Shown one piece after another: positions 1-5,468 of a stretch of 8,048 bases of DNA. The first letter of the stretch is position 1; each line of letters opens with the position of its first letter. Source of the DNA: Deltaproteobacteria bacterium (GTDB lineage: Bacteria; Desulfobacterota; Binatia; Binatales; Binataceae); assembly GCA_021780585.1 (NCBI GenBank), contig JAJXYM010000086.1, forward strand, positions 1 to 8,048. The letters are read 5' to 3'. The position numbers and the translations under genes were made by a program. The notes under the pieces were generated by a model, which saw nothing but the letters and a program-made list of their open reading frames with translations, did no database searches and had not been told where the DNA came from.

Positions 1-190
1 GCGGATGGCGTCCGATGATTGCCGAAAGGTCGGCGACGTGAATCAGTTTCAGGCCCGGGGCCGCTTCCGAATCGCCGCCGGGGAGCAGCTTTGAGAGGTC
101 GAGGGCGCGCGCGGGGCGGACGGTCGCAATCAGCGCCGTCGCTACCAGAAACCATCCGGCGAACAGGGTCGCGGAACTTTTTCGGCTCAT
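1..190 (-). CDS. Secreted/periplasmic protein, N-terminal fragment
   Basis: Partial gene: only the first 63 codons lie in the window and the rest continues beyond base 1. The ATG at 190-188 is preceded by a strong AAGGAGG (204-198, 7-nt spacer). The protein begins MSRKSSATLFAGWFLVATAL, a Sec signal peptide with a positive start (R3, K4) and a hydrophobic stretch at about residues 7-22. A likely signal peptidase I site follows A-R-A at residues 27-29. The mature part starts LDLSKLLPGG and reaches a segment around residues 47-63 (LKLIHVADLSAIIGRHP). That segment faintly recalls the start of secreted rhodanese-like domains, but too little is present to assign a family. It is divergent from the hydratase operon, so it probably belongs to another transcription unit. 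Export is well supported; function is unknown. Confidence 0.8.
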   Translation of the reverse strand, partial: MSRKSSATLFAGWFLVATALIATVRPARALDLSKLLPGGDSEAAPGLKLIHVADLSAIIGRHP

Positions 191-547
191 CGGCGTGCCT
201 CCTTGTCCCGGCATGAGGCGCCAAGCGCCAGAGCCATAGCACATTGACGAAGTTTCGGGGAAACGGCTCATCGCCGCCGGAGAATCGCGCGGCGCCGCGC
301 AACTGATTGCAGCGACGGCGCCCGCGATGGCAAATTACGATACCGGCGCGCGAACCTGCGGGATTCGCGCGAGGCGGGATTGCGTGGAAGCATGCGGCGC
401 GCACGAGGCGGGCCGCCGGACGGTAGCGGGACGACGCGGCCGGCCGCGTCGCGCGCCCGCTTAACCGGAGCTTGGAAAGACTATTTGCGGCGGAGCGCCG
501 CGGAATTGGGAAAATGACCGTACCATGACGACCACGGAGCATCGCAA
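191..547. other. Divergent intergenic region without a gene
   Basis: These 357 bases separate a leftward and a rightward gene, so promoters for both should lie here. I see no convincing coding frame and no clean -35/-10 pair on either strand. What is visible is dyad symmetry: a 14-bp palindrome at 287-300 (GCGCGGC/GCCGCGC), an 8-bp stem at 347-354 with 364-371 around a 9-nt loop, a 20-bp perfect palindrome at 432-451, and a small 6-bp hairpin with a 3-nt loop at 487-501 that would sit in the leader of the rightward operon. In such GC-rich DNA some short palindromes arise by chance; only the 20-bp one stands out. Confidence 0.6.
432..451. promoter_or_regulatory. 20-bp perfect palindrome, candidate operator
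   Basis: The sequence CGACGCGGCC followed directly by GGCCGCGTCG is a perfect dyad with no central spacer, centred between bases 441 and 442. It lies 97 bases before the ATG of the first hydratase gene and about 240 bases before the ATG of the divergent secreted protein. A gapless dyad fits a homodimeric repressor site better than an intrinsic terminator, since there is no loop and no T run. Acyl-CoA catabolic operons are often controlled by TetR- or GntR-family regulators, but none is encoded in the window. The operator role is inference. Confidence 0.35.
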
Positions 548-1048
548 ATGAGTGACGACTGGCGCGCGCGGGCGCGGAAACTGCCGAAAGGGAATCTCTA
601 TGAGGATTTCGTGCCTGGCCGCGTTTTCAATCATCATTGGGGCCGCACGCTGAACGAGGGCGACAACACGCTGTTCACCACGCTGACGCTCTCCTACAAT
701 CCGCTCTATTTCAACGCGCCCTATGCGCGCGCGCATGGCCATCCGGGGATCGTGGTCAATCCGATGCTGGTGTTTCTGACGGTGTTCGGATTATCGGTCG
801 AGGACCTGAGCGAGGCCGGCGGTCTGTTCCTGGGCGTCGACAACCTGACATTCTACGAGCGGGTCTATCCGGGCGCGACGCTGACCGCGCGCAGCACGGT
901 GGCGGACAAGCGCGAATCGCAGAGCCGGCCCGACGCGGGCATCGTCACCTGGCATACGGAGGGATTTTTCGCCGACGGACCGAAGGCGGGAACGCGCGTA
1001 ATCGATTTTCGCCGGTCGAATCTGGTGCCGAAGCGAGGCAATGGCTAA
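548..1048 (+). CDS. MaoC-like hotdog-fold acyl-CoA hydratase, subunit 1
   Basis: 166-residue single-hotdog MaoC/mesaconyl-CoA-hydratase-like protein. The ATG at 548 has GGAG (536-539) 8 nt upstream. The start of the domain, NLYEDFVPG at residues 16-24, and the later blocks NPLYFNAPYA (51-60), LVFLTVFGLSVEDLS (74-88) and VYPGATLTARS (106-116) follow the order I recall for the N-terminal half of mesaconyl-CoA hydratase, ending in the usual strand before NLVPKR (158-163). Family members add water across 2,3-enoyl-CoA in the cytoplasm. The R-hydratase motif D-x-N-P-L-H appears here as S-Y-N-P-L-Y, so the usual catalytic Asp and His are replaced by Ser49 and Tyr54. It may therefore need the second MaoC protein (2197-2886) for catalysis, or be a structural partner. 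It is the first gene of a three-gene operon and its TAA directly abuts the dehydrogenase ATG. Fold and family are secure; the substrate is not. Confidence 0.88.
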   Translation: MSDDWRARARKLPKGNLYEDFVPGRVFNHHWGRTLNEGDNTLFTTLTLSYNPLYFNAPYARAHGHPGIVVNPMLVFLTVFGLSVEDLSEAGGLFLGVDNLTFYERVYPGATLTARSTVADKRESQSRPDAGIVTWHTEGFFADGPKAGTRVIDFRRSNLVPKRGNG

Positions 1049-2200
1049 ATGAGCTATCTCACCGATGAACGAAGGATGATCCAGCAGACCGCTCGCGACT
1101 TCGCGATGAACGAAGTGCTGCCGGTCGCGAACAAGCTCGATCCGGTCGAAGGCGAAATCCCGATGGAGCTGCGCCGGAAGATGGGCGAGCTCGGTTATTT
1201 CGGGATTTTGATTCCGGAGGAATACGGCGGCCTCGGCATGGGCGTGTTCGAGTACGCGCTGGTGACCGAGGAGCTGGGGCGGGCGTGGATGAGCGTCGCG
1301 AGCATTATCGCGCGCGGTAACGGGATTTACGGCGATCCGAGCGAGGAACAGAAGCGCAAGTATTTTCCCGCGATGGCGCGCGGGGAGCTGCTGGGCGCGT
1401 TTTCGCTGTCGGAGCCGGACGCGGGATCGGACCTCGCCAACGTCGCCTGCCGGGCGACGCGCGAGGGCGATTACTATGTCGTCAACGGCACCAAGACCTG
1501 GTGCACGTTCGCCGACGGCGCGGATTTTATCCATCTGTTCGCGCGCACCTCGCCGCCGGAAGAGAAGCGCCGCCACGTCGGGATTACCCAGTTCCTGATC
1601 GAGAAGGAGCGCGGCAAGCTGCCCGAGGGCGTGACCGGATCGCCGATTCGCAAGATTGGCTATTTCGGCTGGAAGACCTGGGAATTGCATTTCGACAATT
1701 TCCGGATTCCGGCGAATACCGTGATCGGCAAGGAGGGACGCGGCTTCTACACGATGATGTCGTTCCTCGAGATCGCGCGGGTGCATACCGCCGCGCGGGC
1801 GATCGGGCTGGCGCGCGGCGCGCTCGAGGACGCGCTGACCTACTCGCAGCGGCGAGTGCAGTTCCGCAAGCCGATCGCGGAATTCCAGGCGATCCGCTTC
1901 AAGCTCGCGGACATGGCGGCGAATATCGAGGCCGCGCGCCAGTTGATGTATTTCGTCGCGACCGAAGTGGACGGCAAGCGGCGCTGCGACAAGGAGGCCT
2001 CGATGGTCAAGTATTTCGCCTCCGAGATGGCCGAGCGGGTGACCAGCGAGGCGCTGCAGATCCACGGCGGCTATGGCTACACCAAGGACCTGCCGCTGGA
2101 GCGTTACTGGCGCGACGCGCGGCTGACGAAGATTTTCGAGGGCACGTCGCAAATCCAGTTGCGGATCATTTCCGATCGCCTGCTGGGAGGGAACGAATGA
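1049..2200 (+). CDS. Acyl-CoA dehydrogenase (FAD-dependent)
   Basis: 383-residue flavoenzyme, the usual length for the family, that oxidises an acyl-CoA to the 2,3-enoyl-CoA and passes electrons to ETF. The first family signature is at residues 117-129 (AFSLSEPDAGSDL) and the second at 337-356 (QIHGGYGYTK onward, ending in D356). The catalytic base is most likely Glu364 in KIFEGTSQIQ. The R-x-Q-F segment at 269-272 is also typical. The stretch from KIGYFGWKTWEL (202-213) through ARQLMYFVATEVDGKRRCDKE (296-316, split here only for reference) recalls (2S)-methylsuccinyl-CoA dehydrogenase, but that enzyme carries a long N-terminal extension this one lacks. The ATG at 1049 follows the upstream TAA with no gap; GAGG at 1035-1038 inside the previous gene serves as ribosome site, so translation is probably coupled. 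Its TGA overlaps the next ATG by four bases. The pairing with two MaoC hydratases implies consecutive dehydrogenation and hydration. Substrate unknown. Confidence 0.95.
   Translation: MSYLTDERRMIQQTARDFAMNEVLPVANKLDPVEGEIPMELRRKMGELGYFGILIPEEYGGLGMGVFEYALVTEELGRAWMSVASIIARGNGIYGDPSEEQKRKYFPAMARGELLGAFSLSEPDAGSDLANVACRATREGDYYVVNGTKTWCTFADGADFIHLFARTSPPEEKRRHVGITQFLIEKERGKLPEGVTGSPIRKIGYFGWKTWELHFDNFRIPANTVIGKEGRGFYTMMSFLEIARVHTAARAIGLARGALEDALTYSQRRVQFRKPIAEFQAIRFKLADMAANIEAARQLMYFVATEVDGKRRCDKEASMVKYFASEMAERVTSEALQIHGGYGYTKDLPLERYWRDARLTKIFEGTSQIQLRIISDRLLGGNE
2185..2191 (+). promoter_or_regulatory. Ribosome binding site fixing the second hydratase start
   Basis: GGGAGGG lies 5 nt before the ATG at 2197. 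The open frame extends upstream to 1501 inside the dehydrogenase gene, so this site, the ATGA overlap and the onset of MaoC-like sequence together place the true start at 2197. Confidence 0.85.
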
Positions 2201-2886
2201 GTATCGACGCGGCGGCCCTGACCGGCCGGGCCAATTACTACGAGGATTTTGCCGCCGGCGACGTCTACGAACACGTGCGCGGCAAGACGATGGAGGCGCT
2301 CGAAAACGTGCTCGTCACGAACCTGGTGATGAACACCGCGCAGCTTCATTTCAACGAGGAGCTGGCCGAGCAGGTCGCCGCGCAGAAGCATCGGATCGTC
2401 TTCGGCGGCGTCACCGCCTCGCTGGTGATCGGGCTGGCGATGCAGGACACGGGCGAGCAGGCGGTCGAAGAGGTCAGCCTCGACAAGGTCCGTTTCCGCG
2501 TCTCGGTGCTTCACGGCGACACCCTTCACGCCTTCACCGAGGTGCTGTGGAAGGACGACAGTCCGGAGCTGCTGCGCGGCCATCGCGAGGTCGGCCTCGT
2601 CCATTTTCGCCATTGGGGCGTGAACCAGCGCGGCGAGACCGTGTTCGAGGGCGAACGGCGCGTGCTGATCAAGAAGCGCGCGTTCAGCCTGGACGGGCTC
2701 GAGGCGGGCGCGGGCGAAGCGGCTCCCGCCCTGCGCACGCGGCGGGCGGCGCGCGGCCGGGCGATGCGTCCGATGCGGCGGGTCGCGGTGAAGGCGGTCA
2801 AGCCGGCCAAGGCGGCGAAGAAGCTCAAGCCTCCCGTGCGCGTGGCGAAAAGCAAGGGCGCGGCGCCGCGCAAGAAGCGGCGCTAG
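2197..2886 (+). CDS. MaoC-like hotdog hydratase with a basic Lys/Arg/Ala/Pro-rich tail
   Basis: 229 residues in two parts. Residues 12-165 form a MaoC-fold domain: ANYYEDFAAGD (12-22), MNTAQLHFNE (45-54), VFGGVTASLVIGL (68-80), LHGDTLHAFTEVL (105-117) and a final strand ending VLIKKR (156-161). NTAQ-x-HFN resembles, from memory, the C-terminal half of mesaconyl-CoA hydratase. At the R-hydratase motif D-x-N-P-L-H it reads N-T-A-Q-L-H, so His51 is kept while the Asp is Asn46. Residues 171-229 are a low-complexity tail with 22 Lys or Arg in 59 residues and one acidic residue (Glu174), including VKPAKAAKKLKPP and ending RKKRR; it resembles histone H1-like or AlgP-like tails and is not part of the enzyme fold. 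The start overlaps the dehydrogenase stop as ATGA. It probably pairs with the first MaoC protein to make a hydratase. The tail could bind nucleic acid, polyphosphate or an acidic protein; nothing here decides which. Confidence 0.88.
   Translation: MSIDAAALTGRANYYEDFAAGDVYEHVRGKTMEALENVLVTNLVMNTAQLHFNEELAEQVAAQKHRIVFGGVTASLVIGLAMQDTGEQAVEEVSLDKVRFRVSVLHGDTLHAFTEVLWKDDSPELLRGHREVGLVHFRHWGVNQRGETVFEGERRVLIKKRAFSLDGLEAGAGEAAPALRTRRAARGRAMRPMRRVAVKAVKPAKAAKKLKPPVRVAKSKGAAPRKKRR
2702..2883 (+). other. Region encoding the basic tail of the second hydratase
   Basis: In-frame segment for about residues 170-229, rich in GCG, AAG and CGC codons and dominated by Ala, Lys, Arg, Pro and Val. The preceding hotdog domain is already complete, ending near residue 165, so this looks like an added disordered extension. 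Codon use stays like the rest of the gene. The other two forward frames give only Gly/Arg/Ala-rich sequence with no domain, which argues against a frameshift artefact. Confidence 0.7.
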
Positions 2887-2905
2887 GCAACCCGCGCCCC
2901 GGCGC

Positions 2906-2971
2906 GTTGGTCATTCTGAACGGAGTCCGCGAAGTGAAGAATCCCGGATACCCCGCCGCGCGCGGAATGAC
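2906..2971 (+). repeat. REP-like palindromic repeat, copy 1
   Basis: Starts GTTGGTCATTCTGAACGGAG and ends CGGAATGAC, so the outer ends GTCATTC and GAATGAC are complementary. The first 41 bases (2906-2946) recur perfectly, in reverse orientation, at 3953-3993. Inside is a small dyad CGGAGTCCG. The element begins about 20 bases after the TAG of the second hydratase gene. The core wording (TCATTCTGA, then GAAG-GAAGAATC) is like a class of short intergenic repeats I recall from many GC-rich soil bacteria. It may act as a terminator or mRNA stabiliser for the upstream operon; that role is inference. Confidence 0.8.
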
Positions 2972-2984
2972 GATTGCAACGCGC

Positions 2985-3008
2985 CTGAAATAATAAGTCT
3001 ACTTTAAT
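2985..3008 (+). promoter_or_regulatory. AT-rich stretch, possible promoter of the DUF169 gene
   Basis: A short AT-rich run (TGAAATAATAAGTCTACTTT and on into AATCC) interrupts very GC-rich DNA about 80-100 bases before the DUF169 ATG. TAATAA (2991-2996) or TACTTT (3000-3005) could serve as a -10 element. TTGCAA at 2974-2979 is a possible -35, but the spacings (11 and 20 bases) are poor. The repeat upstream and the 201-base gap suggest the DUF169 gene needs its own promoter. Confidence 0.3.
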
Positions 3009-3040
3009 CCGGCTATTTCCCGGATTACCCGGGAATAGCC
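3005..3040 (+). promoter_or_regulatory. Two mutually exclusive hairpins in the DUF169 leader
   Basis: Hairpin A pairs TAATCCGG (3005-3012) with CCGGATTA (3020-3027), 8 bp around a 7-nt loop. Hairpin B pairs GGCTATTTCCCGG (3011-3023) with CCGGGAATAGCC (3029-3040), 12 bp with one bulged T and a 5-nt loop. They share 3011-3012 and 3020-3023, so only one can form at a time. No T run follows either, so a classical terminator is not evident. The position, 47 bases before the DUF169 ATG, would allow an attenuator or a protein-binding leader. It could equally be the degenerate remains of another repeat. Confidence 0.4.
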
Positions 3041-3087
3041 ATTGATGGGGCAGCGCGAGGGGCGAACGGCGCGGAGGCGCGAGGGCG

Positions 3088-3894
3088 ATGGACGAAAAAG
3101 ACGCGAAAATGCTCAAGCTGGTTGACGACGCGATCGGGCGCTTCGTGCGGCCCGACACGTTTCCGCTCGCGATTCGGATGCTCCAGCCGGGCGAGGCGAT
3201 TCCAGACGACGTCAAGGTGCCGAGCCGGAGTTTCAAGGAGGAGTGGATCGTCTGCCAGTCGATCGGCGTGGCGCGGCGCTACGGATGGGGAATCGCGGTG
3301 GGGCGCGAGGACGTGATCTGTCCGCTGGCGGCAATCGCGTTCGGCTTCCGCGCGCCCAACGACGAATATCTGCACGGCTACGCCTCCAACGGCATGTACT
3401 GCAAGGACGAACAGGCGGCGTCGAAGCTGGAGGCGAGCGTGTGGAAATTCGCCCCCGGATCGTACGACTACGTTTGCGTGGCGCCGTTGAATCGCGCGAA
3501 GTTCACGCCGCACGTGGTCGCGGTCTACGCCAACAGCGCGCAGGTGCTGCGGCTCGCGCATGCCGCGCTTTATCGCCGGGGCGGCAATCTCACGAGTTCG
3601 ACCGGAGGCCGGCTGGATTGCGCGGAGATCGTGATCCAGACGATGAACGCCAACGCGCCCAAGGTGATCCTGCCCTGCACCGGCGACCGGGTGTTCGGCA
3701 GCGCGCAGGACACCGAGATGGTCTTCGCGTTTCCGTGGGAATATGCGGAGGAGATCGTCGAAGGCCTCGAGGGGACGCATAAGGGCGGTATCCGCTATCC
3801 GATCACGGTCGCGATGCGCGAGACGGTGACGATGCCTCCGACGTATCAGAACCTGATGAAGATGCTGGTCGAGCGCGACAAGCCCGGCTCCTAG
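3088..3894 (+). CDS. DUF169 family protein (COG2043 type), function unknown
   Basis: 268 residues, full length for the DUF169 family. Recognisable blocks in order: RPDTFPLAIRML (21-32), the CQSIGVARRYGW segment (56-67), EDVICPLAAIAFG (74-86), APLNRAKFTPHVVAVYANSA (132-151), PCTGDRVFG (196-204), DTEMVFAFP (208-216) and GLEGTHKGGIRYP (226-238). Six cysteines (56, 78, 105, 130, 178, 197) include those in the CQ, C-P-L and PC-x-GDR positions, which by my recollection are conserved in the family. No signal peptide or membrane helix is seen, so it is probably cytoplasmic. The ATG at 3088 has GGAGG at 3073-3077 (10-nt spacer); a closer GAGGG at 3081-3085 is probably incidental. The family has no established function known to me. 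The acyl-CoA neighbourhood hints at a link to CoA or metal-dependent metabolism, but this gene stands in its own unit, bracketed by inverted repeats. Confidence 0.88.
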   Translation: MDEKDAKMLKLVDDAIGRFVRPDTFPLAIRMLQPGEAIPDDVKVPSRSFKEEWIVCQSIGVARRYGWGIAVGREDVICPLAAIAFGFRAPNDEYLHGYASNGMYCKDEQAASKLEASVWKFAPGSYDYVCVAPLNRAKFTPHVVAVYANSAQVLRLAHAALYRRGGNLTSSTGGRLDCAEIVIQTMNANAPKVILPCTGDRVFGSAQDTEMVFAFPWEYAEEIVEGLEGTHKGGIRYPITVAMRETVTMPPTYQNLMKMLVERDKPGS

Positions 3895-3920
3895 GGCGGC
3901 TCAGAACAGCCGCCGTTGCT

Positions 3921-3993
3921 TCATTCCGCGGCGCAGCCGAGGAATCCCGATTCGGGATTCTTCACTTCGCGGACTCCGTTCAGAATGACCAAC
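3921..3993 (-). repeat. REP-like palindromic repeat, copy 2 (inverted)
   Basis: Reverse-orientation partner of the element at 2906-2971. Bases 3953-3993 are the perfect reverse complement of 2906-2946 (41 of 41). The other end (TCATTCCGCGGCG, from 3921) matches the CGGAATGA end of copy 1, while the middle differs. The middle of this copy contains a near-perfect dyad, GAATCCCGA at 3942-3950 and TCGGGATTC at 3952-3960, absent from copy 1. It begins 26 bases after the DUF169 stop. It may serve as a 3' hairpin or terminator for that gene. Confidence 0.8.
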
Positions 3994-4054
3994 TGGCTGG
4001 TGCGGACATTTGCTGGCGTCGAGCTCCCGCACGACGGGAAAGCTCCAATGGAAG

Positions 4055-4090
4055 GCGAAGGGCCGCGCGATTACTCGCGCGGCCCTTCGC
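4055..4090. terminator. 16-bp perfect hairpin between convergent genes
   Basis: GCGAAGGGCCGCGCGA (4055-4070) pairs perfectly with TCGCGCGGCCCTTCGC (4075-4090) around the loop TTAC. It lies 26 bases beyond the stop of the leftward CoA transferase gene (4117) and about 160 bases beyond the rightward DUF169 stop. Neither side carries a clear T run, so it is either a GC-type intrinsic terminator or an mRNA 3'-end stabiliser. Its placement in a convergent gap suggests it may work in both directions. A weaker bulged stem (4021-4029 with 4035-4045) sits beside it. Confidence 0.65.
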
Positions 4091-4116
4091 TTGCGGGGCG
4101 AAGTTCGCGGATCGAC

Positions 4117-5379
4117 TCAGGCCGGCTTTGCGTCGAGCGTCTGGTCGCGCACCAGCACGCCGTTGGCGTAAAGCTTTTTGATCTGATCGTCCGACAGGCC
4201 GGCGTATTCGTGCAGGATCCGTTCGTTGTCCTCGCCGAGCCGGGCGGAGCGCAGATCGGTCCGATCGGGCCATGCCGAGAACTTGACCGGGACGCCCGGA
4301 ATCGCGACGCGGCCGAGCAGCGGATCCTCGATCCAGCGCACGGTTTTGCGCTCGTTCAGATGCGGATGCTTGACCGCCTCGTTGACCGTGTAGACGGGGG
4401 CGCAAGGGACGCGCTCCTTGTCGAACGCGGCGATCGCGTCGTCGCGGGTCGCGTGGCCCGCCAGCCAGTCCTCGATAATCTTCTGCAGTTCGGCGGCGTT
4501 GTCGCGCCGGCCGCGCGCGCTGCGGAAGCGCGGATCGGTCGCCAGCTCCGGCATGCCCATCGCGCGGCAACACTGAACCCATTGATGCGCCGTGGGCACG
4601 CACAGATAGACGTACTGGTCGCCGCGATAATGAAAAATGCCGGTGGGGCCGCCGCCGGGATGCTGCGAACCGCCGCGCGTCGGCTTGTACTTGTCGCCGC
4701 GCAGCGAGACCTGCGGCACTGTGACCTCGTGCATATGGAAATAGGTGTCGAGCAGCGAGGCGTCGAGATACTGGCCCTCGCCGGTGCGCTCGCGATGGAT
4801 CAGCGCGAAACCGATCGCCATCGCGGCCGCGACTCCGGTCGAAACGTCGCCGATCGCCATCGTGGTGACCGACGGCGCGCGATCGGGCTCGCCGATGCCG
4901 TCGGAGATGCCGGCGTAGGCCTGGCCGATATAGTCGTAGCCGGCCTTGACCGCGAGCGGACCGGTCTGTCCGCCCATCGAGATCGAGCACATGATGATCT
5001 TCGGATTGACCTTTTTCACGTCCTCATAGGAAAAGCCGAGCCGCTTGATCACGCCAGGGGCGAAATTTTCCACGATCACGTCGAACTTCGGAATCATCGA
5101 CATCACGAGCTCGCGCGCGCCGGGTTTCTTCAGATCGATCGCGAAGCTGAGCTTGCTGTGATCGTGCTGCAGGTAATAGGTGCTGTGGCTCGAATCCTTG
5201 AATTCCGGCTTGAGCGGCTTGAGGCCGCCACTGCGCACGCGATCGCCCTCGGGCGCCAATTCGAGCTTGACCACCTCGGCGCCCATCTCGGCGAGCAGGC
5301 GCGAGCAGGTCGGACCGGCGACGAACTGGGTGAAGTCCAGGACGCGATAGCCTTCGAGCATGCGGGGCTTCTGTGACAT
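4117..5379 (-). CDS. Class III CoA transferase (CaiB/BaiF family)
   Basis: 420 residues from the ATG at 5379, normal for one CaiB/BaiF subunit. The family moves CoA from a donor acyl-CoA such as succinyl-CoA to an organic acid through an aspartyl-CoA anhydride. Visible features: the N-terminal block LEGYRVLDFTQFVAGPTCSRLLAEMGAEV (about residues 8-35; key residues D15, G22, P23, G33, E35 and V36), then KPGAREL, VIVENFAPGVIKRLGF, SISMGGQTGPLA and GDVSTGVAAAMAI. GEGQYLDASLLDT carries the expected catalytic aspartate (Asp206, equivalent to Asp169 of formyl-CoA transferase), followed by a glycine-rich GGSQHPGGGPTG loop. It is the last gene of the leftward group, 102 bases after the DUF35 gene; that AT-richer gap may also hold a promoter. 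In this setting it probably activates the acid that the neighbouring enzymes degrade, or moves CoA between the carboxyls of a dicarboxylic acid as mesaconyl-CoA C1-C4 transferase does. Substrate not determined. Confidence 0.95.
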   Translation of the reverse strand: MSQKPRMLEGYRVLDFTQFVAGPTCSRLLAEMGAEVVKLELAPEGDRVRSGGLKPLKPEFKDSSHSTYYLQHDHSKLSFAIDLKKPGARELVMSMIPKFDVIVENFAPGVIKRLGFSYEDVKKVNPKIIMCSISMGGQTGPLAVKAGYDYIGQAYAGISDGIGEPDRAPSVTTMAIGDVSTGVAAAMAIGFALIHRERTGEGQYLDASLLDTYFHMHEVTVPQVSLRGDKYKPTRGGSQHPGGGPTGIFHYRGDQYVYLCVPTAHQWVQCCRAMGMPELATDPRFRSARGRRDNAAELQKIIEDWLAGHATRDDAIAAFDKERVPCAPVYTVNEAVKHPHLNERKTVRWIEDPLLGRVAIPGVPVKFSAWPDRTDLRSARLGEDNERILHEYAGLSDDQIKKLYANGVLVRDQTLDAKPA

Positions 5380-5387
5380 CAATCGTA

Positions 5388-5394
5388 CCTCCCC
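5388..5394 (-). promoter_or_regulatory. Ribosome binding site fixing the CoA transferase start
   Basis: Reads GGGGAGG on the minus strand, 8 nt before the ATG at 5379. An in-frame TTG directly before it (5382-5380) would leave only 5 nt, so ATG is preferred. Confidence 0.75.
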
Positions 5395-5468
5395 ATTGAC
5401 GGCGCGGAAAATAAGTTTGCTTGCGAAACGGTCTCGGGCAAAACTACAAAATACTTCAACGATTGTCC

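Noticed and set aside
19..216. 65-codon open frame on the plus strand
   Set aside because: Opposite the signal-peptide gene, which has a strong ribosome site and a clear Sec signal; this frame is Arg/Gly-rich noise.
791..2152. 453-codon open frame on the minus strand
   Set aside because: Antisense to the dehydrogenase, which has complete family signatures and a catalytic Glu. The antisense product is Arg/Ala/His/Leu-rich without domains; long antisense frames are common in GC-rich genes.
1501..2196. Upstream extension of the second hydratase frame inside the dehydrogenase gene
   Set aside because: This part gives Arg/Gly-rich sequence without domain character. MaoC similarity and a GGGAGGG site begin only at 2197.
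2547..2993. Alternative frame over the basic tail, considered as evidence of a frameshift
   Set aside because: It gives only Gly/Arg/Ala-rich sequence and runs into the intergenic repeat. The tail frame ends at a sensible TAG and keeps normal codon use.
3025..3780. 251-codon open frame on the minus strand
   Set aside because: Antisense to the DUF169 gene and rich in Arg and His with no domain.
3916..5376. 486-codon open frame on the plus strand
   Set aside because: Antisense to the CoA transferase, whose product matches its family from end to end. The frame also runs through the repeat and the terminator hairpin.
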